DNA of 64,000 nt, from the NCBI RefSeq assembly GCF_000271845.1, contig NZ_JH719393.1, positions 1,952,442 to 2,016,441 on the forward strand, written 5' to 3'. The translations under genes and the position numbers were made by a program. Positions within the stretch are counted from its first letter, which is position 1; every line of letters begins with the position of its first letter. Shown one piece after another: positions 26,077-34,526 of the stretch. Source of the DNA: Rhizobium leguminosarum bv. trifolii WSM2297. Lineage in GTDB: Bacteria > Pseudomonadota > Alphaproteobacteria > Rhizobiales > Rhizobiaceae. Under the pieces are notes generated by a model, which saw only the letters and a list, made by a program, of their open reading frames with translations, made no database searches and was not told the origin of the DNA.

Positions 26077-27563
26077 TCGGCCGCCTCCGGCTTGATATAC
26101 CAGCCCCAGGGCTCTTCACTGACGAAGCGGGTGATCTGCTTGGTCTCGAGATAATTGTCGAGGCCCCAGCGCCCGAGTTCGCGGCCGATGCCCGATTCCT
26201 TGTAGCCGCCCCAGGGCGCCTCGGTGAAGGTCGGCTGCGAGCAGTTGATCCAGACGATGCCGGCACGGAAGGCGGCCGCGACGCGCTCGGCCCGGATATC
26301 GTCCTTCGACATGACGGCGGCTGCCAGACCGAAGCGGGAATCATTGGCAAGCTCGATCGCCTCCTCCTCGGTCACGAACGACCGGATGCAGACGACAGGC
26401 CCGAAGATTTCCTCCACCCAGGCGGCGCTATCGAGCGGAACGTCTGTCAGAATGGTCGGCTGGAGATAGTAGCCCTTGTCGAAACCTTCAGGCCGCGCTC
26501 CGCCGCAGGCGACCGTTGCGCCGGCCTGCCGTGCCGCTTCGATCGCCGCAATGACCTGCTCATGCTGGCGCTTGGAAACCAGCGGCCCGAGGAGGACGCC
26601 TTCGTCCAGACCGTTGCCGATCTTGATCTTGTTGGTTTCCTCGATAAGACGCGCGAGCAGCCGTTCGTAGATGGTGTCCTGCACGAGGACTCTCGACGTC
26701 GCGGAGCAGACCTGGCCCTGGTTCCAGAAGATGCCGAACATGATCCATTCGACCGCCTTGTCGAGATCGGCATCTTCGAAAACGACGAAGGGCGACTTGC
26801 CGCCAAGCTCCAGGCTGACGCGCTTGATGTCGCGGGCGGCGGCGGCCATGATTTTCGAGCCGACCGGTCCGGAGCCGGTAAAGGCGAGTTTGTCGACTTG
26901 TTTGTGATCGATGATCGCTTGCCCGGCGACGGACCCGGCTCCCGTGACGATATTGAGCACGCCCGGTGGCAGCTCGGCTTCGTCGGCGACATCAGCCAGT
27001 TCGAGCGCCGTTAGCGACGTCAATTCGGCGGGCTTCAGCACCACGGTGCAGCCGGCGGCAAGCGCCGGGGCAACCTTCCATGCCGCCATCAGCAGCGGAT
27101 AGTTCCAGGGAATGATCGCGCCGGCGACGCCGAGCGGCTCGCGCACCGCCTTGGAGGTGAAGCGGCGATCGGGAAGCGCGATCGCCTCCTCAGGGTTGTT
27201 GTCGAGCTGTTCGGCGAGCCCCGCATAGAGATCGAAGCAGCCGGCCGCGTCGGCCACGTCCCAGTCGGCCTCGGGGAACGGCTTGCCGTTGTCGAGAACC
27301 TCGAGGCGGGCGATCTCGGCTTGCCGGGACCGGATGCCGTCGGCGATGGCCCGGAGATATCGGGCGCGCTGGGCTCCCGTCAGCTTCGGCCAGCCGTCGT
27401 TATCGAAGGCGCGACGGGCTGCCTTGACGGCAAGATCGACATCTTCGGCCGTTGCGGCTCCGATCGTCTGGATCACCTCTTCCGTTGCGGGATTGGTCAC
27501 CGTGCAGGTGCCGCCCTTGACCGGCTTCACCCATTGTCCGTCGATATAGAGTTCGCTTCGCAT
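26073..27563 (-). CDS. NAD(P)-dependent aldehyde dehydrogenase
   Basis: A 496-residue ALDH with P-W-N-Y-P-L near residue 160, the general base Glu in E-L-G-G-K-S and catalytic Cys286 in N-Q-G-Q-V-C-S. In this operon the expected role is oxidation of 2-oxoglutarate semialdehyde to 2-oxoglutarate. However, the C-terminal end (E-A-P-W-G-G-Y-K-E-S-G-I-G-R, then E-E-P-W-G-W-Y) is typical of betaine/aminoaldehyde dehydrogenases, so the substrate is uncertain. The ATG at 27563 follows AAAGGGAG; an in-frame GTG lies 6 bases earlier. Confidence 0.9.
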   Translation of the reverse strand: MRSELYIDGQWVKPVKGGTCTVTNPATEEVIQTIGAATAEDVDLAVKAARRAFDNDGWPKLTGAQRARYLRAIADGIRSRQAEIARLEVLDNGKPFPEADWDVADAAGCFDLYAGLAEQLDNNPEEAIALPDRRFTSKAVREPLGVAGAIIPWNYPLLMAAWKVAPALAAGCTVVLKPAELTSLTALELADVADEAELPPGVLNIVTGAGSVAGQAIIDHKQVDKLAFTGSGPVGSKIMAAAARDIKRVSLELGGKSPFVVFEDADLDKAVEWIMFGIFWNQGQVCSATSRVLVQDTIYERLLARLIEETNKIKIGNGLDEGVLLGPLVSKRQHEQVIAAIEAARQAGATVACGGARPEGFDKGYYLQPTILTDVPLDSAAWVEEIFGPVVCIRSFVTEEEAIELANDSRFGLAAAVMSKDDIRAERVAAAFRAGIVWINCSQPTFTEAPWGGYKESGIGRELGRWGLDNYLETKQITRFVSEEPWGWYIKPEAAE

Positions 27564-27597
27564 GTTCACTCCCTTTCTCCTTGCGCCGACGCCGCTC

Positions 27598-28836
27598 TTA
27601 GAAGCGGTCGACGCGATAGGGTTTCATGTCCACGGGCGGTTCGACGCCCGTAATGAGATCGGCCATCAGCCGGCCTGTTGTGGCCGCATAGGTGAGGCCG
27701 AGATGTCCGTGGCCGGTCGCGTACCAGACGTTGCGCCGTTTGGCTGACGGCCCCATGACCGGCACGGTGTCGGGCAGCGCCGGGCGATGACCCATCCACT
27801 CCGTCGCTCGTTCGGCATCCAGATCAGGCAGTGCCTCCTGGGCTCGCTTCACCAGGATCTTCGCGCGGCGATAATCCGGCGGAGCGTCGAGGCCGGCCAT
27901 TTCGACCGTGCCGCCGACACGGATGCCGCCAGCCGTCGGCGTGACCATGAAGGCACGCGCCGGCCAGATGATCGAATGGCGCATCGAAATGCCGGGCTCC
28001 ATGATCTGTGTGTGGTAGCCGCGTTCGGTTTCGAGCGGGATATGTTCGCGCAGCAGTGCCGAAAGCCGGGCGGTGAAGGCCCCGGCCGCCAGCACCACCT
28101 TTTCAGCCGCAACGGTCCGCCCGTCCGCCAGGCGCAGAGCGGAGACGCCGACCTCGCTCTGCTCGAAACCAACGACGTCACCCTCAAGGATCCTGCCGCC
28201 GAGCGCTTCGAACTTTTCGATGAGGGCTGTGACGAGCTTGTACGGATCGGTGATCGAGCGGTTGTCGGGAAAGAGAACCGCCTTGCCGATCTTCGTCGTC
28301 AAATCAGGCTCGAGATCGCGGATGGCGTTGCCGCCGAGGATTTCGTGCCGAAAACAGAAGCGTTTCAGGATATCGATATGCTCCCGATCCGCCTTGAATT
28401 CGGCCTCATCGGTGTAGAGGCTGAGACACCCCTCGGCTGTCAGCATGTGTGCCAGCCTGGTCTCTTGGAGCAGCGCGTCAAGATCTTCATAGACGCGGCC
28501 GCAGAGCACGGCGCCGGCCGCCTCCAGTTCCCTCAATTTTGAGGGGCGGCTGGCGGCGAGAAATCTGAGGAACCATGGCGCCAATTTTGGCAGGTAGCCG
28601 GGCCGGATGCGCACCGGCCCCTCCGGATCGAGCAGCCATTTCGGCATCTGCGCCCAGATGCCGGGCCGCGAAGCCGGCATGAATTCGGTGACGGCGATGC
28701 TCGCCATATTGCCGTAAGAAGCGCCCATGCCGGGCGCATCGCGGTCAACGAGCGTTACGGCAACCCCGCGGCGCTGGAGTTCATAAGCGATGGCGACGCC
28801 GATGATGCCGGCGCCGACGACCACGATGGATGACAC
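27598..28836 (-). CDS. FAD-dependent D-amino acid (D-hydroxyproline) dehydrogenase, DAO family
   Basis: A 412-residue DadA/DAO-family flavoprotein with the FAD dinucleotide motif V-V-V-G-A-G-I-I-G near the N-terminus and the late G-H-G-H-L-G-L-T segment that contacts FAD. In the hydroxyproline pathway this enzyme oxidises D-hydroxyproline to delta1-pyrroline-4-hydroxy-2-carboxylate. It differs clearly from the second DAO-family gene in the window at 37685, which sits with alanine racemase. I choose the GTG at 28836, 8 bases after a GAGG site; longer versions reach into the upstream gene. Confidence 0.88.
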   Translation of the reverse strand: MSSIVVVGAGIIGVAIAYELQRRGVAVTLVDRDAPGMGASYGNMASIAVTEFMPASRPGIWAQMPKWLLDPEGPVRIRPGYLPKLAPWFLRFLAASRPSKLRELEAAGAVLCGRVYEDLDALLQETRLAHMLTAEGCLSLYTDEAEFKADREHIDILKRFCFRHEILGGNAIRDLEPDLTTKIGKAVLFPDNRSITDPYKLVTALIEKFEALGGRILEGDVVGFEQSEVGVSALRLADGRTVAAEKVVLAAGAFTARLSALLREHIPLETERGYHTQIMEPGISMRHSIIWPARAFMVTPTAGGIRVGGTVEMAGLDAPPDYRRAKILVKRAQEALPDLDAERATEWMGHRPALPDTVPVMGPSAKRRNVWYATGHGHLGLTYAATTGRLMADLITGVEPPVDMKPYRVDRF

Positions 28837-28883
28837 GGCGAACCTCGCAATTTTAAAGGGCGGCGCTTGACCACCCGGATCTG

Positions 28884-29762
28884 TTACCAATTCAGAATTG
28901 GCTCCATCGCCGCCCTGAACTCGGCCTTTTCCTCCGCCGTCAGCTCGCCGAGCGGCGCGCGGCACTGGCCCACGGGCAAGCCCTGAAGCTCGCAGCCATA
29001 CTTGATCTTCTGCACGAACTTGCCGCTCTCGAGGATGTTCATTGCCCGATAGAGGGTCTTCATCTGCTCGCGCGCCTTATTCAGATCGCCGGATCTGAAC
29101 GTGCGATCGAGGTCGCAGCAGGCCTTGGCCATGCAGTTGGACGGCCCGCAGATCCAACTTTCCGCGCCCCAGAACATGAAATCGAGCGCAATGTCGTCAG
29201 AACCGCTGACCAGCTGGATCTTGCCCTCATAGCGGCTGGCGATGTCGATCGCCCGCTGCAATACGCCCGAGCTTTCCTTGACGCCGATCACACGGCGATT
29301 ATCGGCAAAATGATCCAAAAGCTCGAAGCTGATATCCGAACCATCCTTGGCCGGATAGGAATAGAGCACGAGGCTGACATCGACGGCGCTGAGGACGGCT
29401 TCATAGTGGCTGATGAGCTCTGCCTGGGTCGGACGGGTATAGAATGGCGGCGCCAGCAGGACCGTGTCATAGCCGATATCTCTCGCCAGCGCCGTCTGTT
29501 CGATTACCTCGCGGGTGGCGGGCGCATTGGTGCCGGCGATCAGAATCTCGCCCGGCCTGGCAAAATCCTTGACGAATTGCAGCACGTCACGGCGCTCTTC
29601 CCGGGACTGGCTAAAATATTCTCCGGTCGACCCGTTCGGAACCCAGCCGGTGACGCCAGCCTCGCGCAGATGTGTGAGAAGCCTTTCGAACGCCTTGAAG
29701 TCGATCTTGTTGTTGACGTCGAAGGGAGTGATGAGCGCGGGCATGACGCCTGAAAGTTTCAT
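28884..29762 (-). CDS. DHDPS/NAL-family lyase, probable pyrroline-4-hydroxy-2-carboxylate deaminase
   Basis: A 292-residue TIM-barrel protein of the dihydrodipicolinate synthase family. The Schiff-base Lys162 is in V-I-G-V-K-E-S-S-G, the Tyr of the L-Y-S-Y-P segment is the usual proton relay, and G-S-T-G-E-Y is the substrate carboxylate loop. Housekeeping DapA is unlikely in this context; deamination of 1-pyrroline-4-hydroxy-2-carboxylate to 2-oxoglutarate semialdehyde is the role expected between the dehydrogenase at 27598 and the aldehyde dehydrogenase at 26073. Confidence 0.88.
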   Translation of the reverse strand: MKLSGVMPALITPFDVNNKIDFKAFERLLTHLREAGVTGWVPNGSTGEYFSQSREERRDVLQFVKDFARPGEILIAGTNAPATREVIEQTALARDIGYDTVLLAPPFYTRPTQAELISHYEAVLSAVDVSLVLYSYPAKDGSDISFELLDHFADNRRVIGVKESSGVLQRAIDIASRYEGKIQLVSGSDDIALDFMFWGAESWICGPSNCMAKACCDLDRTFRSGDLNKAREQMKTLYRAMNILESGKFVQKIKYGCELQGLPVGQCRAPLGELTAEEKAEFRAAMEPILNW

Positions 29763-29793
29763 GGGATTTCTCCTGTCCTGGGAACGGCTGTTT

Positions 29794-30459
29794 CTAAATT
29801 GCGAGTTTCTTGAGGATGCGTCCCTCGATGAGGGAGACGGCCCGCGTCAGCGGGAAAGCGATGACGAAGTAGATCATGGCGACGACCGTCAGCACTTCGA
29901 CGGGACGGGCTGTGTTGTTGGAGATGTTCTGGCCGACGAACATCAGGTCGGCCATGCCGACGGCTGAGACCAGCGCACTCTCCTTGAAGAGGCTGACGCA
30001 GTTCGACAGCAGCGTCGGGATTGCCCGCAGCACCGCTTGCGGCAGTACGACGTTGACGACCTGGGCTCTGCGCGGCAGACCGAGTGCGACGCAGGCATCC
30101 AGCTGTTCCCGGCCGATGGACTTGAGGCTGGCGCGGAAGGTCTCGCTGGTGATCGCTCCCATATAGAGCGTCAGCGCAATGACACCGGACGCCAGGTTCG
30201 AGAGCTCGACACCGAGGATGAGCGGCAGGCAGAAGAATATCCAGAAGAGCTGGATCAGGACCGGCGTGCCGCGGAAGAATTCGACATAGGCGCCGGAGAC
30301 CGCGCGAAGCGCCAGATTGCCCGACGCGCGGGCGAGGCCGACGAGGAAGCCGAGGGAGCATCCGAGCACGATGCAGATGACCGTCAGTTTGATCGTCATC
30401 CAAAGGCCGAGCAGCAGTGCATGCTCGAAGCGCAACAGGATCGAGAAGTCGAGCGTCAT
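29794..30459 (-). CDS. Polar amino acid ABC transporter permease (HisMQ family)
   Basis: A 221-residue permease with about five membrane helices and the cytoplasmic EAA loop (E-Q-L-D-A-C-V-A-L-G-L) that docks on the ATPase. It has a perfect AGGAGG site and starts 9 bases after its sister permease. Together with 30469, 31142 and 31986 it forms a complete amino-acid-type importer feeding the catabolic enzymes downstream; hydroxyproline is the expected substrate. Confidence 0.92.
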   Translation of the reverse strand: MTLDFSILLRFEHALLLGLWMTIKLTVICIVLGCSLGFLVGLARASGNLALRAVSGAYVEFFRGTPVLIQLFWIFFCLPLILGVELSNLASGVIALTLYMGAITSETFRASLKSIGREQLDACVALGLPRRAQVVNVVLPQAVLRAIPTLLSNCVSLFKESALVSAVGMADLMFVGQNISNNTARPVEVLTVVAMIYFVIAFPLTRAVSLIEGRILKKLAI

Positions 30460-30468
30460 TCTGGCCTC

Positions 30469-31131
30469 CTAGCTGACGAGGATCTGGCGGCGGCGTTCGA
30501 GCAGGCCGACGATCTGGGTTATCGGGAAGGACACAGCAAAATAGATGAGCGCGACGACGGTGAAGGTTTCGATCGGGCGATAAGTCTCCGTCGCCAGCGT
30601 CTTGCCCTGGTACATCAGGTCCTGGATCGCCACGATCGCGACCAGCGCGCTCTGCTGGAAAATGACGATGCCGTTGGTCAAAAGCACCGGGATCGAGGCG
30701 CGGAACGCCGTCGGGAAGACGATGTAAAGCACCCGCTGCAGCGGATTGAGCCCGAGCGCGATGCCGGCATCGAGCTGCTCGCGCGGAACGGCCTGGATCG
30801 ATGCCCGATAGGCCTCGGCATTGAAGGCCATCAGATTGAGCCCGAGCGCCATGATGCCCATCGTCATTGGATCGAGGAAGACGTCGAACAGCATCGGCAC
30901 GCAGTAGAAGATCCAGACGATCTGAACGATAGCTGGTGTGCAGCGGAAGAATTCGACGAACAGCATGAAGGGCAGCCGCACGAGTTTGATCGGGCTCATG
31001 ATCAGCAGCGCCAATCCGAAGCCGAGGACGATGCCAATGACGTTCGCAGCCGCCGTCAGCTGCAGAGAAACCCATAGCCCCTGCAGAAGCGGAGCGATGG
31101 AGACTGAATTGAAGTCGAACGTATAGTTCAC
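30469..31131 (-). CDS. Polar amino acid ABC transporter permease (HisMQ family)
   Basis: A 220-residue permease paired with the one at 29794; the EAA loop reads E-Q-L-D-A-G-I-A-L-G-L and the surrounding helices are well formed. The GTG at 31131 is chosen because AGGGAGG lies 7 bases upstream and the gene then begins 10 bases after the ATPase stop. An extended open frame to 31296 is a shadow of the ATPase gene. Confidence 0.9.
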   Translation of the reverse strand: MNYTFDFNSVSIAPLLQGLWVSLQLTAAANVIGIVLGFGLALLIMSPIKLVRLPFMLFVEFFRCTPAIVQIVWIFYCVPMLFDVFLDPMTMGIMALGLNLMAFNAEAYRASIQAVPREQLDAGIALGLNPLQRVLYIVFPTAFRASIPVLLTNGIVIFQQSALVAIVAIQDLMYQGKTLATETYRPIETFTVVALIYFAVSFPITQIVGLLERRRQILVS

Positions 31132-31141
31132 TTGTGCCTCC

Positions 31142-31924
31142 CTACTGTTTGATGTGGAAGACGCGGTCGATGAATTCCTTGGTACGCTCCTCGCGGGGAG
31201 CCCCGAGCACCTGCTCGGGAGGGCCGTCCTCGACGACCACACCGCCGGCGCAGAAGATGACGCGGGAGGCAATGTTCTTGGCAAACCACATGTCATGGGT
31301 GACGATCATCATCGGCATGTCCTGGGCGGCCAGCTGCAGGATGACCTGCTCGACCTCGCTGACGAGCTCCGGGTCCAGAGCCGAGGTGACCTCGTCAAAC
31401 AGCATCAGCTTCGGATCGAGCATCAGCGCACGCGCTATGGCGACGCGCTGCTTCTGGCCGCCGGAAAGCTGAGCAGGATAGGCCTTGGATTTGGCGCCGA
31501 GCCCGAAGCGCTCGAGCAGCGCCTGGGCCCGATCCGTCGCCTTCGCCTTGGCTTCTCCGCGCACCTTGCAGGGCGCGAGGATCAGGTTCTGGATGACGTT
31601 CAGATGCGGAAACAGCGTGTAGTGCTGAAAGACCATGCCGATCGAACGGCGGACATGGGTGTCGATCTGGGTTTTCCCCGCCGCACCGTCGGAAGAAATA
31701 TAGGGCTTGCCATCGAAACTGATCGAGCCGCTGTCGACCTGCTCCAGGCCCATCATCACCCTGAGCAGCGTGCTTTTGCCCCCGCCGCTGGGTCCGATGA
31801 CGACGACACGTTCGCCGGGCTTCATTTCGATGTCGATGCCTTTCAGCACCTGGATTGCTCCATTGCCATAGCTTTTGTGGAGCGCCTACATTTTAACGAG
31901 GGGAAGGCTGAAGGACGTGGTCAT
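31142..31924 (-). pseudogene. Amino acid ABC transporter ATPase gene interrupted by an in-frame amber codon
   Basis: From the ATG at 31924 (GGAG 7 bases upstream) the frame encodes 12 residues, hits TAG at 31888-31886, then continues without break to 31142 as a normal HisP-type ATPase. After the stop come A-L-H-K-S-Y-G (the A-loop Tyr), Walker A G-P-S-G-G-G-K-S-T, signature L-S-G-G-Q-K-Q-R and Walker B L-M-L-F-D-E. A Glu codon is expected at the TAG position. Restart at the in-frame GTG 31849 would lose the first beta strand and the A-loop, so transport is probably impaired unless the codon is suppressed or a sequencing error. Confidence 0.85.
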
Positions 31925-31985
31925 GCCAATCTCCGATGATCGAAGCTGGGAGGGCCGGCGCGATGCCCGCACCGGCCCGGCGAGG

Positions 31986-32816
31986 TTACTTTGCGCCCTT
32001 GAGCACTTCGTCGACTGCCTTGCGGATGAGATCATCGACGTGACCGGTCGCGACTCTCTCTTCGAGGAAGATATCGACCACTTCGACGTCGGCGGCCGAA
32101 AGCTGATGCGGCAGGCCGAAGGCGACGCCCTGCTTGGCGAGCGCCGGCGTCGGGTTGAGCGCCACCGCCCAGTCCGGATTCGACTGGGTGAAGAGCTGGT
32201 TGGTGTCGGAAGCATCGACCAGGATGTCAGCGCGCTTCGAGGTGACGGCCAGCCGGGTCTCGTCATTGCCGGGCAGCCGCATGATGGTGGCGTTTTTCAC
32301 CACCGCGGAAATGGCCTTGTCCTGCGCCGTGCCGGACATGACGGCGAGCGTCACGCCGGCCTTGTCGATATCGGCAACCGAAGCGGCGCCGGCCGCAATC
32401 TTCGGATTGTTTTTGTTATAGGCGAGCGAGATCTGGTACTCCATCGCCGGAACCGAGAACTGTACCGCCATGGCGCGCGCCGGGGTGCGGTTGAGCGCCA
32501 GCGACACGTCCCATTTGCCGGCCTGCAGGCCCGCGACGATATTGTCCCAGGTCGTATCGACGAATTCGGGCTTCACCTTGAGGGTCTCGGCGAATTCCTT
32601 GCACAGATCGGCGAAGAAGCCGGAATATTCGCCGGTTGCCGGGTCGCGCATGACATAGGGCGGTGCGACCGCCGCGCCGCAGCGTAAGGTACCCGCCTTC
32701 TGCACGCCCTGCCAATAACCTTCGGCAGTCTGAGCCTGTGCGGCGGTTGCGGAAAGACCGCCCAACAGGGCGAGCGCGGGCAGCGCCCGCAAGGCGGACG
32801 TCATCAAAGAAAGCAT
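31986..32816 (-). CDS. Amino acid ABC transporter substrate-binding protein (SBP_bac_3)
   Basis: A 276-residue periplasmic binding protein of the polar amino acid family. A signal peptide ends near A-A-Q-A-Q-T (about residue 29); the mature part has the family's G-E-Y-S-G-F-F-A-D-L-C-K-E segment and an N-R-T-P-A-R ligand-binding segment in place of the usual T-x-T-x-x-R. It is the first gene of the minus-strand operon and starts 202 bases from the divergent GntR gene, whose probable operators lie between. Confidence 0.92.
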   Translation of the reverse strand: MLSLMTSALRALPALALLGGLSATAAQAQTAEGYWQGVQKAGTLRCGAAVAPPYVMRDPATGEYSGFFADLCKEFAETLKVKPEFVDTTWDNIVAGLQAGKWDVSLALNRTPARAMAVQFSVPAMEYQISLAYNKNNPKIAAGAASVADIDKAGVTLAVMSGTAQDKAISAVVKNATIMRLPGNDETRLAVTSKRADILVDASDTNQLFTQSNPDWAVALNPTPALAKQGVAFGLPHQLSAADVEVVDIFLEERVATGHVDDLIRKAVDEVLKGAK

Positions 32817-32890
32817 CGGGCATTCCTCTTTTGTTGTGCGCGGAAAGCGCGCGGTTCCACTCGTCGGCTCTGGCCGTTTCTATTGTTTCG

Positions 32891-32940
32891 GTGTCGGCTG
32901 CGTGTCGACTGAAAAGAATATGTCAACAGCGTGTCGACAA
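32891..32940. promoter_or_regulatory. Cluster of GT-N2-AC operator-like sites between binding-protein and gntR genes
   Basis: Four TGTCNN elements at 32892, 32903, 32921 and 32932, spaced 11, 18 and 11 bases. Three have the GT-N2-AC core of FCD-GntR operators (GTCGAC twice, GTCAAC once) and the last is the perfect palindrome TGTCGACA; the first is degenerate (GTCGGC). Two pairs, each one helical turn apart, suggest two dimers binding side by side and controlling both divergent units. Inference from sequence. Confidence 0.55.
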
Positions 32941-33018
32941 AGTCAAGCGGAAAAATTACATTGCCGACAGGCGGCTTTTCTGGCCCAATGGGACCCGCGT
33001 CTGGAGAAAGGGACTTAA

Positions 33019-33738
33019 GTGTCTGATGAATCGGAAGTGAAACGTATCCGCGGGACCGGCTGGAAAAACGTCTACGAGACGCTCCGCAACGAGATCCTGT
33101 CGCTCGCGCTGCCGCCCGGTCAGCTGCTCGACGAGATGACGCTTGCGGAACGCTTCGACATGTCGCGTTCACCGGTGCGGGAGGCCTTGATCCGGCTCGG
33201 CGCCGACGAATTGGTCGTCACGCTCTCGAACCGCAGCACGATCGTTGCTCCGATCGAAGTCGCGACATTTCCCAAATATGTGGAAGCGCTGGACATCGCG
33301 CAGCGCATGAATACGCGGCTTGCCGCAGCACTCAGGACGGAAGCCGACCTGAAGATCATCGCCAAGCGACTGAAGTTATTCGAAGCGGCGGTTAAGACAG
33401 GCAATCACCTCGCCATGTCGGAGGCCAACAAGGAATTCCACATGGCCATCGCCCATGCCGGAAAAAACCAGTACCTCGCCTCATTCTACGACAAGCTGCT
33501 GTCGCAGGGTCAGCGCATGCTGCACCTGCATTTCGAATATCTGGAGCGCACCCATGAGGGCTATCTCTTGACCGACGAGCACACGCTGATGCTCAATGCC
33601 GTCAGAGACAAGAACGTCGATCTCGCCGACGAGCTCGCCCACGCTCATACGCGCCAGTTCCAGGATAATTTCATCAACTTCATGCGCGAGAACTATACGA
33701 CGGATGTCGCGCTGGGGCCGTTGCGGGCTGCGGAGTAA
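33019..33738 (+). CDS. GntR-family regulator, FCD subfamily (probable hydroxyproline operon regulator)
   Basis: A 239-residue regulator with an N-terminal winged helix (F-D-M-S-R-S-P-V-R-E-A-L-I-R) and a C-terminal FCD domain (E-F-H-M-A-I-A-H and the T-D-E-H-T segment). It is divergent from the ABC/catabolic operon and separated from it by the operator cluster at 32891, so it is the prime candidate for its control. The GTG at 33019 has GAGAAAGGG upstream. The ProC-like gene starts 5 bases after its stop. Confidence 0.9.
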   Translation: MSDESEVKRIRGTGWKNVYETLRNEILSLALPPGQLLDEMTLAERFDMSRSPVREALIRLGADELVVTLSNRSTIVAPIEVATFPKYVEALDIAQRMNTRLAAALRTEADLKIIAKRLKLFEAAVKTGNHLAMSEANKEFHMAIAHAGKNQYLASFYDKLLSQGQRMLHLHFEYLERTHEGYLLTDEHTLMLNAVRDKNVDLADELAHAHTRQFQDNFINFMRENYTTDVALGPLRAAE

Positions 33739-33743
33739 TCAAA

Positions 33744-34526
33744 ATGAACGTCAACAGCATTGGATTCGTCGGCACCGGTGCCATCACCGAAGCGATGGTT
33801 CGCGGGCTTCTGGCCGAACCGGCCTATGCCAGCGAGATCCACGTTTCTCCGCGAAGCGCCCACATCGCCGAGACACTGGCGGCCCAGTTCGCCGCCGTGA
33901 GGATTGCCGGAGACAACCAGACTGTCGTCGATCGCAGCGACATGGTGTTCCTGGCGATACGGCCGCAGATCGCCGAGGAGGTCGTGCGGGAGCTCTCGTT
34001 CAGGGATGGGCAAACGGTCGTCAGCGTCGTCGCGGCGACGGAACGCCATGCCCTGCTCGATTGGATCGGCGCCGATGTGCATCTGGTGCAGGCCATCCCC
34101 CTGCCCTTCGTCGCGCGCCGGCAGGGCGTCACCGCCATCTACCCTCAGGATACTGCCGTCGCAGCGCTGTTCGACACGCTCGGAACGGCAGTGCAATGCC
34201 AGTCCAGGAAGGAATACGATCTACTCGCGGCCGCGAGCTCTGTCATGTCGACCTACTTCGGCATCATGGAGTCGGTCACCGGCTGGCTGGAAAAAAGCGG
34301 GCTCGAACGGGCGAAGGGACAGGCCTTTATAGCCCCGCTCTTCGCAGGCCTTGCGCAGAAGGCAAGCGGCGCCGGCGCCGAGCCGTTCAGCGCCTTGAGC
34401 CGCGAATTCGCCACCAAGGGCGGACTGAACGAGCAGGTCCTTTCGGACTTCGACAAGAAAGGCGGCCTTGCCGCGCTGACAGCGGCGCTCGATGGCGTGC
34501 TTGCCCGCATCGAGGGTAACACCTAG
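33744..34526 (+). CDS. Pyrroline-5-carboxylate reductase (ProC) family protein
   Basis: A 260-residue NAD(P)H-dependent reductase with the Rossmann start G-F-V-G-T-G-A-I-T near residue 6 and the helical dimerisation domain, where the usual A-x-x-G-S-G-P region is replaced by A-A-S-S-V-M-S. That departure, and the position directly after a catabolic regulator gene, suggest it is not the housekeeping proline enzyme but acts on a related imine. It is co-transcribed with the GntR gene (5-base gap). Its TAG stop lies within the same CTAG as the stop of the convergent XRE-cupin gene. Confidence 0.8.
   Translation: MNVNSIGFVGTGAITEAMVRGLLAEPAYASEIHVSPRSAHIAETLAAQFAAVRIAGDNQTVVDRSDMVFLAIRPQIAEEVVRELSFRDGQTVVSVVAATERHALLDWIGADVHLVQAIPLPFVARRQGVTAIYPQDTAVAALFDTLGTAVQCQSRKEYDLLAAASSVMSTYFGIMESVTGWLEKSGLERAKGQAFIAPLFAGLAQKASGAGAEPFSALSREFATKGGLNEQVLSDFDKKGGLAALTAALDGVLARIEGNT

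Noticed and set aside
30037..31077. 346-residue plus-strand frame opposite the ABC permeases
   Set aside because: Antisense of membrane helices, very rich in Asp, Glu and Arg; no start signal.
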